Shown here piece by piece: positions 52,111 to 63,559 of a stretch of DNA of 64,000 nucleotides. The notes under the pieces were generated by a model. That model saw only the letters and a program-made list of their open reading frames with translations. It made no database searches and was not told where the DNA came from. Each line of letters opens with the position of its first letter. The stretch's first letter is position 1. The stretch covers positions 13,534,055 through 13,598,054 of the forward strand of contig CM060121.1 of NCBI GenBank assembly GCA_030522415.1, in the 5' to 3' direction. The DNA is from Channallabes apus (lineage: Eukaryota; Chordata; Actinopteri; Siluriformes; Clariidae). A program made the translations under genes and the position numbers.

Positions 52111-53697
52111 AAAAATCTATTAATTTTTTATGAGCAAATTAATTAACCTACAGCCCATAAACGGGTTACAGACATTAACCGGAAGTGACGTCTTCGTAAA
52201 GGGACTCAAGTCAAAAACTACTTTCTATCTTACCCTTGACGTCTCACTCACCCTGAAAATGTTTTTTCCTCTCATTGTGATTCATTATTTAAGTGCAACC
52301 GTGCAAATATGGATAACATATGTGTCTTACGAAACTGTAATGACGTAATGATTTTGCGATGCACTTTCATATATCCAGTAAAATCTGGTTCTGTATTTTA
52401 AGTCTGTAACTTGCTGTATATTCTGAGAGTCTCTGACTAACTTGCTTTACAAAATAAATAAATAAACAATCCATGTCTATATTTGATGCCATTCATTTTT
52501 AATGTAGTTCATTTAATTTAGGGTTTAAATGTACATATACACATTGAGTACTCGTTTTATAATCATGTTATAAGTGAAGATGGTCTTTTTACCCTAAGTA
52601 ATATTATATCGACTGTAATCACATATCTATAGAGATAAAGTGTTGCTAAGTCATTATAAAAAAGTGTTATTTCAGCAAATTCACTATTGTAACATATTTC
52701 AAATAACACAAATATTCCAGTTTACATCATAAGAACTATCATGGCAACCATTGAAACCCAAAGTCCATTGTAATGCACATGGAAAAAGCAACTAAATACA
52801 TTATTTCCTCTGTTTAATCAATATTCTTGTTTAGTCTTATTTGTATATAGTAGACATACAGTATATAATAACTGATATTGTTTAGTTGCCATATAAACAA
52901 TGAATGTATGTTGTTTAGTTACTAGACTTTTAGCCTAATTTACTGGTCACTTGAAACAAAATGGATTATCTAAAAAATTTCAATGTCTACCAATTCTGTG
53001 TGTTGTATGTAATATATCAGCGACATAATAGTCATGTGCTTTAGACAGAGTATGTTTATATTGTGACGAAAAACATTACATAAAATTAAATATGTAGATG
53101 TAAAATTTATCAGTCTGATCCAACACCGATTCAGCATTTCAGGTCAGTATTGGGTTAAAGCTGAAACAGTATTGAAATGATACTCTAAAATAATTATACT
53201 GTATAATACTTTTACTCATCATGTCCATAAGACAATTATGCTTGACCATTAAATATTTTGTAAATATAAATCATTACAACAATTATAATGCCTTTGACAT
53301 TATTTTGCCTTTCAGGCACTACAGGCTGGAGTAGTTTAGGTTTTAGAGTTTAGGGCTTTATGTGAATGATGGAAAAACACATTGGGATGCAAAGGTTATT
53401 GAAATTGTATTCAGCATTAAAATTAATGTATTAATCAGGTTTTAAAAAAGAAAGTGAAAAACAGACAATAAAAAAACACAACTCATGTAAAGAAGTAACA
53501 GGGAATTTATTACCTTTACCAATAATTTGGGGCATTTGTTAAAATGTAATGTGTAACCACTGTACAGTCCACAGCATAACACGTTTTTCCTTCTTTTTTT
53601 TTTTTTTTTATAAAACCAAATCAGATATTAATGCTAATTCTCATTGTGATCAAAACTGAAAGGTTGAAATACTTATTTTGTCTAAGCATCATGTGTC
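52111..53697. other. intergenic, nothing recognised
   Basis: AT-rich sequence upstream of timp2 without gene, repeat family or clear regulatory motif that I can identify. Confidence 0.45.
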
Positions 53698-53934
53698 ATG
53701 TTAACAAAAAAGAAGGGCAAGTGTTTTTGTATAGTGATTTTCCTGGTCATGACGTTATGTTTCTTATCCCAGCAAGTGTCTCCTACTCCCACATACTCAT
53801 TGTCTTGTGATGTAGACTTCCGGGCAGACAAAATGTTTCAGGAATTCTTGGAATGGTTTTGGATAAAAGTGAAAAAAGGTCAAGAAAAAAAAACACCCAC
53901 TACTCTCATAAAACAAGATGACAGGAAGACATAG
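53698..53934 (+). CDS. small ORF with signal-peptide-like N-terminus (hypothetical)
   Basis: A 78-residue frame starts with a basic stretch (MLTKKKGK), then a hydrophobic run (CIVIFLVMTLCFL), a plausible cleavage region (SQQVSPTPTYS), and a short charged helix-like segment (RADKMFQEFLEWFWIKVKKG). The last part faintly recalls GIP/GLP-type peptides (D.M.Q..F..W), but the expected N-terminal H/Y-x-x-G-T pattern is absent. No promoter, splice sites or neighbours support it. It may be a chance frame or one exon of a small secreted peptide gene. Confidence 0.2.
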   Translation: MLTKKKGKCFCIVIFLVMTLCFLSQQVSPTPTYSLSCDVDFRADKMFQEFLEWFWIKVKKGQEKKTPTTLIKQDDRKT

Positions 53935-55152
53935 GAAGCACTTTTTTTATGCTACTACTTTGAAACTATTAGACATCTCTACTCTATCTATGATTTAATT
54001 TTTATAGTTTATAGTTTAATTTTCTTAATATTGCTCATATACAAGCATTAAATGCATCATCTTGGAATTTTATTTCTCACTCAAGGGCTGACGTGCGTTG
54101 AGACTCTTTAATGACCCCTTCTTTAATTACTAGTGATGACAAATAGGAACAAAATAGTTTTTTATAATACATTTCCGCTGCTCTTTTTAGTTGTTTTTCC
54201 GAGGCTTCTGTGGGTATTTCCTGCTATGTCCCACCCATATCCATTATTAAAGTTTTTTTTCTTGGGGGAAAAAAAAAATCAGAGCGGAGCTGGAAAAAAA
54301 AAATGTAAGAAGTCGGGTTAAATTACTAATTCATCATTACTGTTTAGACAATGTACAGTGTACAGTATCAATCAAGTACAGTGAAAGTATTACAATCTGG
54401 TTCCTATGAAACCATTCTGTTGTGCATAACACATTACTTTTGCAATCTTATCACCTCACATAATTGTAGGAGCAGACTGAATTTTCTCCATGACGGAGAA
54501 CACATGTTTGTGCAATCATGATGTGGATCGTTAGTGATGAATGACTTTATGAACTGATTTTACATGACAGTGGTGAGACATCTAGCAAGTTGAGACAAGT
54601 TGAGGAGATGGTCAGTGTGTGTGTGTGTCAGCCCAAACAATTATTCATTTTTCATTCCAGTCTGTTTTTTTTCCCCTTCTCTTCCCATCCCTTTCAAACC
54701 ATAGATGGATGGTGTGTCACTGACTCTAGTCATAATCCACAGGGTGATTCTCCACCTCATCAGGTCAGAATGAAATGCTTCAGGCCTCTCATGAAACCAA
54801 AGGGATGCATACCATATGTGGACAGACAATAGTCTGACAATGATCTTAAGCAGTTCTAGGACCTTATAGTTTGCATCAGTAGTTGTGAAACTCTTACAGT
54901 CATACTGGTCACATGAACATTTCTACATGGCATTGACTTAGATTTTCATTCTGAAAGCAGTACTGTACCATTTATCAGTTTTACACTCTTTAGTAGTAAA
55001 AAATCTATTAATATTCAGAGAAAATCTCTACACTTATTTTTATTTTATCTATGAAATAAATGATTATTTAAATCTATACATTTATATTTATTTTATTTTT
55101 TAGAAACTTAAAAATGTGTGATAAATCTCCACAAATATTACAGTTAATCAAC
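53935..55152. other. intergenic, nothing recognised
   Basis: Non-coding AT-rich sequence up to the LTR retrotransposon's target duplication (CAGTG at 55153-55157). Open frames are short and unsupported. Confidence 0.45.
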
Positions 55153-55157
55153 CAGTG

Positions 55158-55673
55158 TGTAACATCTGGGCCAGCACGGCCTCAGGGAAGAAGATCCGGT
55201 TCCCCAGACTACTGAGCTGCCATTGTGTCTCCCCCTAGTGTGTCTGCGTGTGTATGTCATTCACAATAATCACTAAATAGTATCACCTGTGTCTTCCTTA
55301 TGTGTGCGTCTATTTAAAGCAGCCGACCCCGTAGCCCACTGTTCGTCCACCGTTGTGACTATTCTGTGTTTCATACGTGTTTCCTCGACTGCCTCGTTAC
55401 AAACTCGCTCTTTCTAGTGTGTGATCTAACTGCCCTTTCGCAGAAGACCTTTATTTTCGTGTGTTTTTTCAGGACTGAGACGGCTCACGTCAAGCCTCCA
55501 CAGTGGACTAAGGCGTGCTGGCACGCCAACCGTTTTTGGGCATCGGGGTCACGTTTGGGTATTTTGTGTTCGTAAGCAAAGTGGATCTTCTGTGTGTTGG
55601 TGGACTTAAAAAGAATAAAGACACTTGGTTTTGATCACCCTGCATCTGCGTCTTAACTCTGTGCACCATGACA
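55158..55673 (+). repeat. 5' LTR
   Basis: Begins TGTAACATCTGGGCC and ends CACCATGACA. It holds the TATA-like TATTTAAA (55311-55318) and, 30 bp later, the predicted transcript start GTTCGTCCACC at 55341. A poly(A)-type AATAAA lies in aagaataaagacac at about 55611. Compared with the 3' LTR it lacks a 5-bp insert after gatcta. Confidence 0.95.
55311..55351 (+). promoter_or_regulatory. LTR TATA box and predicted start / self-primer
   Basis: TATTTAAA at 55311-55318 lies 30 bp upstream of GTTCGTCCACC (55341-55351). Those 11 bases are complementary at 10 of 11 positions to 55674-55684, directly after the LTR. The spacing is what a TATA box would set for the transcript 5' end. Confidence 0.6.
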
Positions 55674-55684
55674 GATGGACGAAC
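55674..55684 (+). other. predicted primer-binding site (self-primed)
   Basis: GATGGACGAAC starts at the first base after the 5' LTR and pairs with GTTCGTCCACC at the predicted RNA 5' end (one mismatch at the second base of the site). I see no obvious TGG-starting site matching a tRNA 3' end at the normal position. In Tf1 and relatives the first 11 nt of the transcript prime minus-strand synthesis in just this way. Confidence 0.6.
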
Positions 55685-58600
55685 CCCTCCAGACGCAGCA
55701 GGGATTCCGCTGCCGACCAGGGATCACACGATGAGGTGCATCCAGAAGCAACAGAAGGAGATTGAAGGTCTGGCGCGCGCCGTAAGCAACCTGGCGCACT
55801 GCGTCAAGCATCTCGCCGACCCCGAAGCTGCATCAGCTGGAGCACCGAGACGCGCCATGCCCTCGCCGCCGAGATCCGCCCCCCCGGAGAGGTATGCAGG
55901 TGATCCGGAAGGGTGTAAACGCTTCATCCTGGCCTGTGAGCTCTACCTGTCAGATTACCCTGACATGACGGACACCCAACGCATCCGCTTCGTGGTCCAA
56001 CAGCTCACAGGGCCGGCCATGGATTGGGCCGCGGCCATATGGAGCGACGGCGGAGAGCTCACGTGCCGGTATCAGAAATTTCTAGCCGCGATGAGGGCGG
56101 TGTTCGAACATCCGGACCAAGGGCGTTCCGGAGAACAACGCCTCATGAAACTGAGACAGGGGAGCCTCCCAGTGGCGGATTACGCCATTAAGTTTCGCGT
56201 GATGGCTGCGGAGAGTGGCTGGTGTGAGAGGAGCCTGCTCGCACGGTTCCGGGATGGATTACAGCCGGCGATCCAGCTGGAGCTTGCGTGCCGAGACACC
56301 GATCTCTCACTGGATGAGACCATTAACCTCGCCATCAAGCTCGACCAGCACCTCCGCAGTCAGCGCCCACGATCATCTGCCAGGGTGGCACCATCACGCC
56401 CCTCTGACTCACGACGACCGCCCCCTCGCGAGTCCGGAGACCCTACCCGGCCCGAACCAATGGACGTAAGCACTTCCCGCCTCTCGGTCGCAGAGCGGAG
56501 AAGACGCCTCACCTCGGGTCTGTGTCTGTACTGCGGTGGAGAGAATCACCAAATCAGAGACTGCCCGTTGCTTAAAGTAACGTCACACACACCGCCCCGT
56601 ACACATCATCCGTTTGTGTTAAAAGCACAATTGCATTATGATAACCATGTTTTGTCTGTCTTCCCCTTAGTAGATTCCGGGGCGGCTGGGAACTTCATCT
56701 CCTCCAGCTTAGCTTCCTCGCTGCGAGCTCCAGTGTCGAAGCTACCACAGCCGATAACAATTAAAGCTCTAGATGGCCGAGAATTAGAACAATCGCCTAT
56801 TTATTTCATAACAGCGCCACTGCGATTAACCTTCCCCGATCACACAGAGGAGCTAAAATTCTTCGTGCTCCCTCAGTCTGGTCATTCCATCGTGCTGGGG
56901 CTACCATGGCTCTGTGCTCATAACCCTAATTTCAATTGGGCACAGTCCCGCGTCTCGTCCTGGTCCCCGAGATGCGCAAAATTATGTAAACCGCCCACCT
57001 TGGCGGTCCAAACCACCACTGTAGAAAGTCCGAATGCCCAATATAAAGTTAATGTGCCATCTGAGTATCAGCGGTTTAAGGACGTATTTAGTGTCAGGGC
57101 AGCAGCACGACTACCCCCTCATCGCCCGTGGGACTGTGCGATAGAACTGTTGCCGGGGAAAGCACCTCCTTGCGCACGCGTTTATCCACTGTCCCTGGCA
57201 GAGACCAGGGCCATGGAGGAATACGTGGGCGAGGCACTCCAGCAGGGGCTCATCAGCCGGTCCACGTCACCCGCATCGGCAGGTTTTTTTTTCATAGAGA
57301 AGAAAGGGGGGGGCTTACGGCCCTGTATTGATTATAGGCGGCTCAATGCCATCACAGTAAAGTACAAGAACCCTCTGCCCCTGGTTCCGGCCGCAATCGA
57401 CCAACTCCGAGGCGCTTCCCTTTTCACCAAACTCGACCTCCGTAGCGCATATAACCTCGTTCGTGTGCGCAAGGGTGATGAGTGGAAGACTGCGTTTAGC
57501 ACTACATCTGGGCATTACCAGTATAACGTGATGGCATATGGATTGGTAAACGCACCTGCGGTGTTTCAGGGGTTCATGAATGACGTGTTCCGGGATATGT
57601 ACAACCGCTTTGTCATAATTTATCTGGACGATATCCTGGTTTATTCGCGGTCATATTCGGAGCACGTCCTTCATGTAACAGCCGTCCTTCATCGCCTGCG
57701 CAAACACGGGCTCTATGTGAAGGCGGAGAAATGCACATTTCATCAGCGGGAGGTTTCATTTCTCGGCTATCACATAGGGCCACTGGGGGTCGAGATGGAG
57801 CAAGCCAAGGTCGCGGCGGTGCAACAATGGCCAGAACCCAAGACAGTGAAGGAGCTACAGAGGTTCTTGGGGTTTGCTAATTTTTATAGGCGATTCATTC
57901 GGGGCTTCAGCATGGTGGCAGCACCGCTCACTTCACTACTGAAAGGTAAGCCGAAACACCTGCGCGAGTTCCCAGTGGAAGCTCGCGAGGCGTTTATACG
58001 TCTCAAAACCGCATTTACTATGGCGCCTATCTTAAAATTACCGAACCCTGACAAGCCCTTTTTAGTTGAGGTCGATGCGTCCGAGGTAGGGTTAGGAGCC
58101 GTGGCCACCCCGAGAAACTCTACCCTTGCGCTTTCTTCTCTAGGAAATTAACACCTGCCGAGCAAAATTACGATATCGGCAACAGAGAGCTGCTCGCAGT
58201 CAAAGCGGCGTTAGAGGAGTGGCGACACTGGCTGGAGGGGGCGAAACATTCATTTACGGTACTCACTGACCACCGCAACCTCGAGTACCTCCAACAGGCT
58301 AGAAGACTGAACTCGCGTCAAGCCCGCTGGGCTCTCTTTTTCACGTGTTTCCGGTTTGTTATCACATATCGCCCCGGCTCTAAAAATCTCAAAGCAGACA
58401 CGCTCTCCCACTGTTATCCGTCGCCGGAACCCATTACGGAATCGGAACCAATTTTACCATCGTCACTCGTCATGGCGCCGGTCATGTGGGATCTCGAGTC
58501 GGAGATAACTCAGTGGGCACGGTCCAACCCCGTGCCTAGGAGTTGCCCTCCGAATCGAACCTACGTGCCGGAATCATTTCGGGAACGAGTGACGATCGAG

Positions 58601-59959
58601 GCTCATACGAGCCTAGCTTCTGGACACCCCGGCGTTGCACGTACCTACCACCTCGTGCAACCTAAGTTCTGGTGGCCAAAAATGCGAGAAACCGTGAAAA
58701 GGGTTGTTCTGTCTTGTGCCACCTGTGCGACTACCAAAAGCCCCCGTAGCCTACCAGTTGGAAAACTAATGCCCCTCCCGGTACCGAACAGGCCGTGGTC
58801 CCATGTCGCAGTGGACTTTGTCACGGACCTGCCGGTCTCGAACCGGTCTATCTATTACCCGATTCTCGTGGTAATAGATAGATTTTCTAAGGGATGTAAA
58901 TTCATCCCGTTTCATTCCCTTCCGTCAGCCCTCCAGGTGGCGCACGCGCTATTCACTTCTGTATTTCGGAACTACGGCATCCCCGAAGATATTATTTCCG
59001 ATCGTGGTCCTCAATTCATCGCCAAGGTCTGGAAAGCTTTCTTTCAGAAATTGGGGACCACAGTTAGCCTAACTTCGGGCTACCACCCCGAGTCCAATGG
59101 ACAGGCAGAGCGGACTGTCCAGGAACTCGGGAGATATCTTCGAGCATATTGTAGCAGCCGACAACATGAATGGGCTGACTGTCTACCCTGGGCGGAATAT
59201 GCGCAGAATTCACTTCGCCACTCCTCTACCGGCCTAACGCCGTTTCAGTGCATATTGGGCTATCAACCTCCGCTTTGTCCCTGGGATGCCACTCCCACCG
59301 ATGTACCTGTGGTGGATGAATGGTTTAAGAAAGCGGAGAGAGTGTGGGAAGACGCACACGCAAAAATTTCCAGAGCAGTGCAACGATTTAAGAAATATGC
59401 CGATAGGCGATGACGGGAGAGTCCTCCGCTCCAGGTAGGCGATCGGGTGTGGCTCTCCACACGGGACCTTCACCTTCACCTCCCCTGCAAGAAACTCTCC
59501 CCCAAATTCATCGGCCCATTCCCCATTGCAGCACAAGTAAACCCCGTATCATACCGCCTCACTCTCCCCACACATTTACGCATTAACCCTGTTTTTCATG
59601 TCTCCCTTCTCAGGCCAGTGGTCCGGGGAGCAGCGGAACCTTCCCTCCCTGGGGCCGTGGACATAGGGGGCACCTCTGCGTTCCGAGTCAAGCAGCTACT
59701 GTACTCACGGAGGAGAGCAGGTGCTTTGCAATATTTAGTCGACTGGGAGGGATACGGCCCGGAGGAGCGGAGCTGGGTCCCGGCCCGAGACGTGCTGAGT
59801 CGAGAACTCGTGACGGACTTCCATAGGGCAAGGCCGGATCGCCCCGCTCCGCGGCCGCCGGGTCGCCCCACCCGCCGGCAATACCATCACGCAGGTGCAG
59901 CCTCGCTCCCTCCTACAATGCGAAGGGGTCGCCCCCGCCTCCCTCAGGAGGCCGGTTCT

Positions 59960-59970
59960 GGGGGAGGGGG
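59960..59970 (+). other. polypurine tract
   Basis: GGGGGAGGGGG, three bases before the 3' LTR, the expected plus-strand primer site of a Ty3/gypsy element. Confidence 0.85.
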
Positions 59971-59973
59971 TAC

Positions 59974-60494
59974 TGTAACATCTGGGCCAGCACGGCCTCA
60001 GGGAAGAAGATCCGGTTCCCCAGACTACTGAGCTGCCGTTGTGTCTCCCCCTAGTGTGTCTGCGTGTGTATGTCGTTCACAATAATCACTAAATAGTATC
60101 ACCTGTGTCTTCCTTATGTGTGCGTCTATTTAAACCAGCCGACCCCGTAGCCCACTGTTCGTCCACCGTTGTGACTATTCTGTGTTTCATACGTGTTTCC
60201 TCGACTGCCTCGTTACAAACTCGCTCTTTCTAGTGTGTGATCTACAGTAACTGCCCTTTCGCAGAAGACCTTTATTTTCGTGTGTTTTTTCAGGACTGAG
60301 ACGGCTCACGTCAAGCCTCCACAGTGGACTAAGGCGTGCTGGCACGCCAACCGTTTTTGGGCATCGGGGTCACGTTTGGGTATTTTGTGTTCTTAAGCAA
60401 AGTGGATCTTCTGTGTGTTGGTAGACTTAAAAAGAATAAAGACACTTGGTTTTGATCACCCTGCATCTGCGTCTTAACTCTGTGCACCATGACA
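59974..60494 (+). repeat. 3' LTR
   Basis: 521 bp, colinear with the 5' LTR. Differences seen: A/G at two sites near the start, G/C in the base after tttaaa, a 5-bp insert after gatcta, G/T in ttc(g/t)taagc, and G/A in ttggt(g/a)gac. Confidence 0.95.
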
Positions 60495-60649
60495 CAGTGA
60501 CATTAAAACATAATTTATGGTAATGCCTTGTGCTGTTCTGTGTTACCTGGCAATGTGCTGGTGTAAAATCTGTTTATGTAGTCATGAGGTACAGTATTTG
60601 AACTACTTGCAGTTATTTTAAGTTTTGGAGAAATTCCTTACAGCAATTT

Positions 60650-61330
60650 ATTTAAGCGCTATGTGCACAGCTAAATTCTCAGTGTTGAATTAACACCCAG
60701 GATGTTTGAACCATATACGCCATTATTTTGTAGAACACCTATACTGTAGGTTGGATTATGGTATGCATTCACTATGGCATCATTTCAATTCAATGCCATA
60801 AAAAATTTTTTTGTTCAGAGATCTTGTATGACTAAGAAGACAAACCACTCCATAAAGTCTTCTCCAGTACATCCTAAAACTAGTGTAGTAGCATGACAGT
60901 GTAGTTACTGTCAAGTCAGGACTATGTGTGAAAATGATTCCTCATGCTCCTAGGATCACTCCTTCACAATTTCAGCCTGATGGGTTTTGAAACATGCCTG
61001 TGCCATCAAGGAAGAAAAACTGATGGAAATAATTGGCTATTTATTGTATTGCTACATTATGTTACTGAGGCCAGAACTGACCAGTTGAAGCAAGCTGAGC
61101 TCTGCCTCCAGAGGCTTCACAGTTGGCACTATTCACGATGGGTTCATCACTTCATGTGCTTCCTTTTTTGTCCTGATGCACCCATCGCTCTGGACTGGGG
61201 TCAGTCTGAACTTATCAGACCACATGACCATTTTCTATTGCTCCAAAGTCCAATCATTATGCTCCATAGCAAAATGAAGACTTTTTTCTTGATTAGCATC
61301 ACCAGAAAGTGATCTGTTGAAACCCAATCT
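60650..61330 (-). mobile_element. Tc1-like relic, third family, old copy
   Basis: The sequence parallels the family at 42775-44027: tatgtgtgaaaatgattcct, ctcctaggatcactccttca, ctgaccagttgaagcaagct, tctggactggggtcagtctg. These are minus-strand transposase remnants with many stops. Ends not resolved. Confidence 0.6.
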
Positions 61331-61439
61331 TTGTGTGTGTTGAAATGCTTTTAGTTTTACTATTTAAAGTAATAATGATTACTTGTTACATATGATTTCA
61401 ACTGACAATTACTTTACAATGCAACACCATCAAGTAGAA

Positions 61440-61795
61440 CCCTTTGAACCTTCAAGTCTAAGGATCAGTTTCTTCTCAAAGGTTCCTAAGGTTAGGTTAA
61501 TACATCAGGGGTCTTCTCTTTGATTGCACCTAAACTATGGAATGAGCTGCATTTCCAAATCAGACAAGTGTCATCTTTCTCACTTTTTAAAATCTCTAAA
61601 AAAAATTCTTGTTCTTTTAATCAGTAACCTTGCTTTATGCTGTTTTTTTCCCTCCGTAAATAGTCAGTTTTGTTTTATTATGCTCTATACTATTTCTTTT
61701 AAGTTTGCCATTTTACATCTTTTAATCATTGTAAAGGCGTTTGGACAACATGGTTGTAGTTACTTTGCTGTATAAATAAATTGCATTGATCTTAT
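61440..61795 (+). mobile_element. L2-like LINE 3' fragment
   Basis: A frame around 61530-61620 reads like the C-terminus of L2-type ORF2 (APKLWNEL-type motif with LWNELHFQIRQVSSFSLFK). It is followed by a 3' region with cattgtaaaggcgtttggac and tgctgtataaataaattgca, the usual fish L2 tail. Severely 5'-truncated. Confidence 0.7.
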
Positions 61796-61829
61796 TTCTC
61801 TAATATTACATTTGGATTTCCAAGATTTA

Positions 61830-62420
61830 CTTAAAATCAGTTTGGACCACTGAGCAGCAGTACAGTTCTTTTTCTCCTTAGCTCAGGTAAGATGTGTGGG
61901 GTGACTCTTGATGCACTGACTACAGCCTCACACCACCCCTTGTGAAGCTCTCCCAAGTTCTTTAATTGGCTTTGCTTGAGAATCTTCCTAAGATTGTGGT
62001 CATTCATGTTCCTACCACAGTTTTTCCTTCCAGTCAACTTTCCATGATTATGCACTTTGCCTTATACTTTAACTTCTTCAGCATTGACCTTCTGTGGCTT
62101 ACCCACCTTGTGGAATGACTAGTGATGGTCTCCTGGACAATTGTTACATTAACATAACTGTGGTTGCATGTACTTAACCAGATTTAGCAATAGACAGAAT
62201 TAATACTGTATGAATAATAATTTACTCAAACTCAAAATGAAATACTGAGATCCTAGATTTGTTTTTGTTTGTTTTTTGAGCTGTAAAAAAGCTTGAAATA
62301 TTTCACTTGACGTGTAATGAATCTACAGTATAATGTATGAGAGCTATGAGAGTTATAATTAAATGACAAAAAAAAAACATTTTGATGCGAAAAATAATTA
62401 AAATGTATTATATACTCATT
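61830..62420 (-). mobile_element. Tc1-like relic, second family
   Basis: The minus strand has HGKLTGRKNCGRN and NLGELHKGWCEAVVSAS, matching the DNA-binding region of the family seen at 6360-7350. The right end (ttgagctgtaaaaaagcttg, gtaatgaatctacagtataa) resembles that copy's right end, as expected if this family has long inverted terminal repeats. Confidence 0.7.
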
Positions 62421-62520
62421 ATTACAAGTACAAGACAATACCTGATAGACCTTAAGACACCTGTAAAGTTAATGTTTTTCGCTCATGGTGGGGAAGTCTG
62501 CTGAAAGGAATTGCACAAGG

Positions 62521-62530
62521 GAGAGAGAGG

Positions 62531-62580
<50 letters not shown>
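62521..62580. repeat. (GA)n microsatellite
   Basis: About 60 bp of GA repeat with two early interruptions. Confidence 0.9.
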
Positions 62581-62585
<5 letters not shown>

Positions 62586-62949
62586 GAACAATTTATCATA
62601 AAAGTTGAACGAGATTTTGGAAACATTGGAAATATTAGTTCCCATATATTAAGCTAATTTGGAAAGTACTTGAAATTCAAGCAAACAAACAAATATTAAT
62701 GCTTTATATTGTAGGATACTTTAAGAGAGCATTTACTAATTTACTAATGAATTTGACTTTATTCACATTTGTGTGAACATATTTGAATCATACATTAAGC
62801 AGAAATGCACTGCCTACTTTAACAGGCAAACGTTTACTTTTATACAGTTACCTAATCGGCCAATCATGTTGAAGAAGCACAACGCATAATGCAAATACAA
62901 GTCCGACAGATAGAGGTAAACAGCATCAGTTAATGTTTGCATCAGAATA

Positions 62950-63390
62950 GAGAAAAAAAGTGTGGTTTGAGCATTTGAGTGGGAAACAAACAAGTTTGAG
63001 CATTTTGGGTACTACTGTTCTGCTGTGATTTTCACACACAACTGTCTTAGAGATGATGCAGAATGGTGAGGGGAAAAACATCCTGTGTGGGGAGGGTCTG
63101 CAGTCTAAAACACCAGGATGATAAGAAATCAGAGAGAAGAATGACCAGTCTGGTCTGAGATAACAGGAAGTCTATACTAAGTCAAATCTGCAAACAAACT
63201 GTGGTGAATTTGTGGTGAATGGGTGACATCACCAGAAGACCACATCAAGTTCCAATCCTGTCTGCCAAGAACACACCAATGTGTGTAAATTCCCAGAAGA
63301 TCAGTTGTGACTGAAATATCCAAACCGATCTGTCATCACCAAAATACCACAGTTAAATGAACAAAAATTGGACGTTTTCCACATTATGTT
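62950..63390 (+). mobile_element. degenerate Tc1-like element fragment
   Basis: Same family as 1437-1930: tgtgattttcacacacaact, gaagaccacatcaagttcca, ctgtctgccaagaacacacc, then aaaattggacgttttcc. No open frame. Confidence 0.55.
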
Positions 63391-63559
63391 TAATGATAAC
63401 ATTAACTAAAGGTCATGACATGGTCAAAGGTCAGCTGCATAATTTTATGCACTGTTTTGCTGCCACATTATGGTATTTATATACATATAAAGGTGCAGGT
63501 GTATTAGTAAATGTAAATGTATTTGTAACATTTAACCAAACTTTAATTAATGCGTGTAA

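Larger units (their letters stand above)
55668..60031 (+). pseudogene. gag-pol polyprotein of the Ty3/gypsy element, two lesions
   Basis: One long frame begins with ATG in the last six bases of the 5' LTR and runs gag into pol without a break. Gag capsid-like region is about residues 75-230 and the CCHC knuckle (CLYCGGENHQIRDC) near 285. Protease is VDSGAAGN near 335, reverse transcriptase YLDDILVY near 651, and the RNase H start [11 protein letters not shown] near 802. A frameshift, probably from a small deletion near 58098-58105, ends this frame at 58151. RNase H and integrase continue in another frame: HHCC zinc site about 58600-58735, then catalytic DFVTD, SDRGPQF and SNGQAERT. An in-frame TGA at 59411-59413, likely a CpG-to-TpG change, precedes the C-terminal part with a chromodomain ([16 protein letters not shown], 59737-59784). 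The frame stops at 60031 inside the 3' LTR. Confidence 0.93.
55158..60494 (+). mobile_element. Ty3/gypsy LTR retrotransposon, chromovirus type, near full length
   Basis: The 5337-bp element is bounded by 516- and 521-bp LTRs (TGTAAC...TGACA) and flanked by a perfect 5-bp target duplication, CAGTG, at 55153-55157 and 60495-60499. Internal order: gag with one CCHC knuckle, protease, reverse transcriptase, RNase H, integrase, chromodomain, polypurine tract. The single gag-pol frame, chromodomain and apparent self-primer place it near the Tf1/sushi group of fish chromoviruses. By eye the LTRs differ by five substitutions and one 5-bp indel (about 1%), so the insertion is recent. Two lesions break the coding frame. 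Confidence 0.96.
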
